Shown one piece after another: positions 6,584-9,665 of a stretch of 9,665 bases of DNA. Made by a program: the position numbers and the translations under genes. This DNA comes from an uncultured Shinella sp. (GTDB taxonomy: Bacteria; Pseudomonadota; Alphaproteobacteria; Rhizobiales; Rhizobiaceae). A model generated the notes under the pieces. The model saw only the letters and a program-made list of their open reading frames with translations, was not told the DNA's origin and made no database searches. Location of the stretch: assembly GCA_946481465.1 (NCBI GenBank), contig CAMLOC010000075.1, positions 1-9,665 on the forward strand, written 5' to 3'. How positions within the stretch are numbered: position 1 is the stretch's first letter; every line of letters begins with the position of its first letter.

Positions 6584-7654
6584 TCAGAGGCGGCCCTTTT
6601 CCGAAAACTCTTTCCGCATGAGCTTCAGGTCCTCGCGCACCATTTCGCAGGCAAGCTCGCGCGCGCCCGTCTCATGGCGCCAGCCGAGCACCCGTTCGGC
6701 CTTCGAGGGGTCGCCGAGCAGGAGGTCGACCTCCGTCGGGCGGAAATAGCGCGGGTCGATGGAGACGAGCTGCCTGCCCGTCGCCGCGTCGAAACCCTTC
6801 TCCTCGACACCTTCGCCCTCCCAGCGGATGGTGATGCCGGCCTCGGCGAAGGACCATTCGGCGAACTGGCGCACGGTAGTCGTCTCGCCGGTCGCCAGCA
6901 CGTAGTCGTCGGCTGCCGCCTGCTGCAGCATCAGCCACATGCCGCGCACATATTCCTTCGCATGGCCCCAGTCGCGCTTGGCGTCGAGATTGCCGAGGAA
7001 GAGCTGGTCCTGATGGCCGAGCGTGATGGTGGCCACCGCGCGGGTAATCTTGCGCGTCACGAAGGTCTCGCCGCGCAGCGGGCTTTCATGGTTGAAGAGG
7101 ATGCCGTTCGAGGCGTGCATGCCATAGGCTTCGCGATAGTTGACGACGATCCAGTAGGCGTAGAGCTTCGCCGCCGCATAGGGCGAGCGGGGGTAGAAGG
7201 GCGTCGTCTCGCTCTGCGGCACTTCCTGCGCCTTGCCGTAGAGCTCGGACGTGGAGGCCTGGTAGAAGCGCGTCTTCTTTTCCAGGCCGAGGATGCGGAT
7301 CGCCTCCAGCATGCGCAGCGTGCCGATGGCGTCGGCGTTCGCCGTATATTCCGGCGTCTCGAAGCTCACCTGCACATGGCTCTGGGCGGCGAGGTTGTAG
7401 ATTTCGTCCGGCTGGGTCTGCTGCACGATGCGCACGAGGTTCGTCGCGTCCGTCATGTCGCCGTGGTGCAGGAAGAACCGCGGGTTTGGCTCGTGCGGGT
7501 CCTCGTAGATATGCTCGATGCGGCCCGTGTTGAAGGAGGAGGAGCGGCGCTTGATGCCGTGCACGGCATAGCCCTTGTCGAGCAGCAACTGCGCGAGATA
7601 GGCGCCGTCCTGGCCCGTCACGCCCGTTATCAAAGCCACCGGTTTCTTGGACAC
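6584..7654 (-). CDS. gmd: GDP-mannose 4,6-dehydratase
   Basis: Converts GDP-D-mannose to GDP-4-keto-6-deoxy-D-mannose, the first committed step to GDP-L-fucose (also used for GDP-rhamnose or GDP-perosamine). 356 residues, full length. Extended SDR fold: NADP-binding TGVTGQDG at 10-17, [13 protein letters not shown] at 36-48 (the family's NADP/tetramer loop), catalytic T135 and E137 in STSELYG, and Y159-x3-K163 in [23 protein letters not shown] (188-203) is a near-invariant GMD segment. The start is GTG at 7654, supported by GGAG 7 nt upstream and by the N-terminus matching the family; there is no in-frame ATG nearby. It lies 50 nt downstream of the fucosyltransferase gene and is fused head to tail with fcl. 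Rhizobial homologues are also called noeL. Confidence 0.97.
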   Translation of the reverse strand: MSKKPVALITGVTGQDGAYLAQLLLDKGYAVHGIKRRSSSFNTGRIEHIYEDPHEPNPRFFLHHGDMTDATNLVRIVQQTQPDEIYNLAAQSHVQVSFETPEYTANADAIGTLRMLEAIRILGLEKKTRFYQASTSELYGKAQEVPQSETTPFYPRSPYAAAKLYAYWIVVNYREAYGMHASNGILFNHESPLRGETFVTRKITRAVATITLGHQDQLFLGNLDAKRDWGHAKEYVRGMWLMLQQAAADDYVLATGETTTVRQFAEWSFAEAGITIRWEGEGVEEKGFDAATGRQLVSIDPRYFRPTEVDLLLGDPSKAERVLGWRHETGARELACEMVREDLKLMRKEFSEKGRL

Positions 7655-7704
7655 GTCTGTTCTCCAGGATGAATGCGGGTTTAGGGCGGCCTTGCCGGGA
7701 TTGC

Positions 7705-8781
7705 TCAGCGCGTCAGCAGCCCCGCGATGCGGTTTTTCAGGTGAAGCGCTTCGCGGAAGGCGAAGTCGCCGGCCGTCAGCAGCGGATGGCCTTGCCGCGC
7801 GGCGCGCTGGCTTTTCAGCACGGCCGTGCCGTCGCCCTTCTGCCCGGTGCCGTTCTTCTCCACCACATCGGCGATCAGCGTGACGAGATTGTGATCTTCC
7901 AGCACACGCCGCCGTGCCTCGCGGATGGCGGGCAGGCGCTTTTCATATTCGTTGTTGTCGATCGCCTCGCGCATGATGCGATGGGCCTCGTCCGGCTTGC
8001 GGATATCGATGGCGATGAAGCTGTCGGCCGGAAAGTAGTCGGCGGCGTTCGGCGCGCCGAAATAGAACGGCAGCGACAGGCCGAGGAAGGGGTCGGCCAG
8101 CTTTTCCGTGAAATGGTGCGGGGCGAGGTGGTTCTCGATGGCGAGATGGTACTTGTAGGGATCGATCGCTTCCGCCTTGTCGTCCACCGGCGTGTGGCCG
8201 CGGCCGAAGACGTCGAGGTCCGGCATGCGGGCGGCCATGGCCTGGGTGAAATCGTAGCGCAGGCGATGCAGCGTATGGCCCTGCCGCTTGGTCGAGCAGA
8301 CCGTGCCGAGCACTTTGGTCTTTTCGGGAAAATGGCCGGCGATCTCGTCGGCGGTCATCAGGCGGCGGCTGCCGTCGCCGTAGAACCAGCGCAGGCCCGC
8401 CTGGCTCCAGATGCGGCCGGGATGGCGGAGCGCGAAGGGCTCCTGGCTCGTCACCACATGGCCGAACTGCCGGGTGAAGGCGCGGCCGTAGACCTTTATG
8501 CCCGACGGCTCGGTGGTGAAGAGGATGGTGTTTTCCGGCGCGCAGGCAAGCGCCTCCACCCGCATCGAGCGCCGCTCGTCGCCCGCAGACGGCAGGTTCT
8601 CGTAGACCGCCAGCCAGTCGTAGTCGCGCGCCTCGGGATCGAAGGTGAAGACGAGATTGCGCGCGGCGGAAAAGCCGGACGGCACCTGCCGGGCGAGCGG
8701 GCTTATGCCATGGCTCCGGCCGATCCGGTCCATGACCTTGACCACCGTTGCGGCGGTGCCGTTCTTCTCTGTGGAAAGCAT
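7705..8781 (-). CDS. GT10-family alpha-fucosyltransferase-like protein
   Basis: 358-residue glycosyltransferase with the GT10 signature in its second half: [10 protein letters not shown] (209-218; E216, N217), [11 protein letters not shown] (223-233; the TEK motif), then [22 protein letters not shown] (238-259). This is the donor-binding block typical of GT10 alpha-1,3/1,4-fucosyltransferases that use GDP-fucose. The segment [18 protein letters not shown] (161-178) matches the beta-strand and Arg region ahead of it. No signal peptide or membrane anchor is seen, as is usual for bacterial GT10 enzymes, so it should act in the cytoplasm on a lipid-linked or LPS acceptor. The neighbours gmd and fcl supply GDP-fucose. 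The start ATG at 8781 has AAGGGAG 4 nt upstream. It lies 16 nt after greA. Linkage and acceptor cannot be inferred. Confidence 0.9.
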   Translation of the reverse strand: MLSTEKNGTAATVVKVMDRIGRSHGISPLARQVPSGFSAARNLVFTFDPEARDYDWLAVYENLPSAGDERRSMRVEALACAPENTILFTTEPSGIKVYGRAFTRQFGHVVTSQEPFALRHPGRIWSQAGLRWFYGDGSRRLMTADEIAGHFPEKTKVLGTVCSTKRQGHTLHRLRYDFTQAMAARMPDLDVFGRGHTPVDDKAEAIDPYKYHLAIENHLAPHHFTEKLADPFLGLSLPFYFGAPNAADYFPADSFIAIDIRKPDEAHRIMREAIDNNEYEKRLPAIREARRRVLEDHNLVTLIADVVEKNGTGQKGDGTAVLKSQRAARQGHPLLTAGDFAFREALHLKNRIAGLLTR

Positions 8782-8794
8782 GGGGCTCCCTTGT

Positions 8795-8814
8795 CCGTCA
8801 CCCCCAGGTGACGG
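8795..8814 (-). other. Perfect stem-loop spanning the greA stop codon
   Basis: CCGTCACC (8795-8802) and GGTGACGG (8807-8814) form an 8-bp perfect stem with a 4-nt loop. It covers the greA stop codon and ends about 4 nt before the AAGGGAG ribosome-binding site of the fucosyltransferase gene. No U-run follows on the minus strand (ACAAGGG), so it is not a standard intrinsic terminator. It could block 3'-to-5' decay of a processed greA mRNA or dampen translation of the next gene. Confidence 0.5.
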
Positions 8815-9274
8815 CGAGGATCTCGTAGGCCTTGGAGCCGCCCGGCGCGTTCACTTCGATCGAATCGCCGACTTCCTTGCCGATCAGCGCGCGGGCGATC
8901 GGCGAGGAGATGGAGATGCGGCCCTGCTTCACGTCGGCTTCCTGGTCGCCGACGATCTGGTAGACCTTCTCTTCCTCGGTGTCCTCGTCGACGAGCTTCA
9001 CCTTGGCGCCGAACTTGATCTTGGAGCCCGACATCTTCGAAAGGTCGATGACCTCGGCGCGTGCGACGAAGTCTTCCAGTTCCGTGATGCGGCCCTCGTT
9101 GTGGCTCTGGGCCTCCTTGGCGGCGTGGTACTCGGCGTTTTCCGACAGGTCGCCATGGGCGCGCGCCTCGGCAATCGCTTCGATGATTCGCGGACGCTCT
9201 TCCTGCTGGCGCCAGCGCAGTTCTTCCTGCAGCTTGACGAAACCGCCCTGAGTCATCGGCACCTTTTCAACCAT
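8798..9274 (-). CDS. greA: Transcription elongation factor GreA
   Basis: 158 residues, identical in length to E. coli GreA. It rescues backtracked RNA polymerase by inserting its coiled coil into the secondary channel and stimulating transcript cleavage. The N-terminal coiled coil runs from about 5 to 75: [42 protein letters not shown] (34-61), with the tip acidic pair D42 and E45 in GDLSENAEY that supports Mg2+ binding, then RITELE. The C-terminal FKBP-like domain (about 80-158) includes [15 protein letters not shown] and [27 protein letters not shown]. The ATG at 9274 is chosen over an in-frame ATG at 9373 because of AAGGA 10 nt upstream and the family N-terminus. It probably has its own promoter and a leader hairpin, and may be co-transcribed with the fucosylation genes downstream. 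Confidence 0.98.
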   Translation of the reverse strand: MVEKVPMTQGGFVKLQEELRWRQQEERPRIIEAIAEARAHGDLSENAEYHAAKEAQSHNEGRITELEDFVARAEVIDLSKMSGSKIKFGAKVKLVDEDTEEEKVYQIVGDQEADVKQGRISISSPIARALIGKEVGDSIEVNAPGGSKAYEILAVTWG

Positions 9275-9325
9275 TTTATCCCGTCCTTCAGCCCGCGCCG
9301 CCCAGGCTCCCGCCTGCGCGAACGC

Positions 9326-9363
9326 AAAAGAAAACGGTCTCCGGAGAAGATTCCCCGGAACCG
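9326..9363 (-). terminator. Terminator-like hairpin plus U-tract in the greA leader (attenuator candidate)
   Basis: On the minus strand: CGGT (9360-9363), a 1x2 internal loop, then CCGGGGA (9352-9358) paired with TCTCCGG (9341-9347; one G-U wobble) around the 4-nt loop ATCT, closed by ACCG (9335-9338), followed at once by TTTTCTTTT (9326-9334). This is a textbook intrinsic terminator shape, but it lies inside the greA 5' leader, downstream of the predicted promoter. It would truncate transcripts at about 50 nt. In E. coli a leaky terminator in the greA leader gives the short GraL RNAs; the parallel is inference. Confidence 0.6.
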
Positions 9364-9383
9364 TCGAAAGCATTTGAACGCGC

Positions 9384-9392
9384 CTTATAGCA
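9384..9392 (-). promoter_or_regulatory. Predicted extended -10 promoter of greA
   Basis: The minus strand reads TGCTATAAG: a TATAAG -10 (5/6 match to TATAAT) with the TG of an extended -10. No convincing -35 is seen 16-18 nt upstream, as is common for extended -10 promoters. The start site would be near 9377, giving a leader of about 100 nt that includes the terminator-like hairpin. It lies between the carB terminator and greA. Confidence 0.5.
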
Positions 9393-9526
9393 GATTGCGC
9401 CGTTCGAAAGCCAGTTTTTTCGCCGCAGGGAGGCCGGTGCCCACAATTGGTCGAGCAAACATCCGTTGCAGGCGTGCCGTCGATCTCTCGGATGGCGTGT
9501 GGTCCCGCGGAGGGGAGAGGATGCGG

Positions 9527-9558
9527 AAAACAAAAGCCGGGCGACGGGCGCCCGGCTT
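9527..9558 (-). terminator. Rho-independent terminator after carB
   Basis: Perfect 10-bp stem AAGCCGGGCG / CGCCCGGCTT (9534-9543 and 9549-9558) with a 5-nt loop. On the minus strand the stem's closing TT runs into TTGTTTT (9527-9533). It sits 28 nt beyond the stop codon of the upstream minus-strand gene and separates it from greA. The rest of the 9275-9586 gap holds the greA promoter and leader; no gene is seen there. Confidence 0.85.
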
Positions 9559-9586
9559 CCGTGATCCTGTGGAGAAAGGGTCTTTC

Positions 9587-9665
9587 TCAGAAATAGGCCT
9601 GCAGTGGCCGTACTTCCAGCTGGCCCTGCTTCAGGGCCTTGATCGCCTGGGCGGCGGCTTCGGCG
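9587..9665 (-). CDS. carB: C-terminal end of carbamoyl-phosphate synthase large subunit (partial)
   Basis: Only the last 25 codons and the TGA stop (9587-9589) are inside the window. They translate to AEAAAQAIKALKQGQLEVRP followed by LQAYF. The helix A-x-x-A-I-x-A-L-K-x-G, then L-E-V-R-x-L-Q-x-Y, is the typical C-terminus of alphaproteobacterial CarB, the end of the MGS-like allosteric domain. CarB makes carbamoyl phosphate for arginine and pyrimidine synthesis together with CarA. A strong terminator follows, and greA lies downstream on the same strand, a neighbour order common in Rhizobiaceae. The fragment is short, so the call rests on this tail and on context. Confidence 0.75.
   Translation of the reverse strand, partial: AEAAAQAIKALKQGQLEVRPLQAYF

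Noticed and set aside
5648..7654. Nod-factor genes (nolK/noeL) as the role of fcl and gmd
   Set aside because: No nodZ-type GT23 fucosyltransferase, nod box or other nod gene is present; the partner here is a GT10 enzyme, which fits a surface polysaccharide better.
5651..7672. 673-codon plus-strand open frame across fcl and gmd
   Set aside because: It is the antisense shadow of two clear enzymes in GC-rich DNA; its translation has no recognisable domain and is low-complexity in Arg, Ala, Gly and His.
7669..8811. 380-codon plus-strand open frame antisense to the GT10 gene
   Set aside because: No recognisable domain; the opposite strand has the full GT10 signature.
9288..9533. 81-codon minus-strand open frame upstream of greA
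   Set aside because: It overlaps the greA promoter and leader hairpin, has no ribosome-binding site or family resemblance, and is out of frame with greA.
1..9665. Mobile element, prophage, CRISPR or defence system
   Set aside because: No transposase, integrase, terminal inverted repeats, direct-repeat array, tRNA target or nuclease gene was found; all genes belong to housekeeping or glycan pathways.

Overview
The window looks like a chromosomal segment of a high-GC alphaproteobacterium, most likely Hyphomicrobiales/Rhizobiaceae. The basis is the strong G/C bias at third codon positions, the protein sequences, and the gene order carB – greA – sugar genes – lrp-type regulator – trxB. From memory, this order recalls the Sinorhizobium lipopolysaccharide-core locus, where lps glycosyltransferase genes lie between greA and an lrp gene. 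Genus-level assignment is inference only.

Layout. Positions 1-854 (minus strand) hold most of trxB (thioredoxin reductase), cut by the window edge. A 253-bp divergent intergenic region carries a good trxB promoter with a palindrome over its -10, and then an Lrp/AsnC-family regulator (1108-1575, plus). The regulator's 3' end overlaps, tail to tail, an ELM1/DUF1022-family gene (1547-2530, minus). That gene follows, after 1 bp, a 743-residue protein made of two complete GT4 glycosyltransferase modules fused in one reading frame (2532-4763, minus). A short divergent gap separates it from a small GT-A-type glycosyltransferase with a DxD motif (4878-5609, plus). This converges on the minus-strand cassette fcl (5648-6583), gmd (6584-7654) and a GT10 alpha-fucosyltransferase (7705-8781), which lies 16 bp downstream of greA (8798-9274). 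The right edge holds the last 25 codons of what is probably carB, followed by its intrinsic terminator.

How the genes work together. Gmd and Fcl turn GDP-mannose into GDP-L-fucose. The adjacent GT10 enzyme is its likely consumer, placing fucose on a cell-surface glycan. The fused double GT4 enzyme, the GT-A enzyme and the ELM1-like protein plausibly build other parts of the same glycan; LPS core or O-chain is the best guess. The block is framed by housekeeping genes, as expected for a variable glycosylation locus in a conserved chromosomal slot.

Noteworthy signals. (i) A strong terminator-like hairpin with a U-tract lies in the greA leader about 14 nt after the predicted start site, and would yield a ~50-nt truncated RNA reminiscent of E. 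coli GraL. (ii) The GT4-GT4 fusion keeps both EX7E motifs and has no internal start codon at the second module. (iii) A palindrome covers the trxB -10 next to an Lrp-type regulator gene. (iv) A perfect 8-bp stem-loop sits on the greA stop codon just before the fucosyltransferase ribosome-binding site. No tRNA, rRNA, CRISPR array, IS element or transposase was seen.
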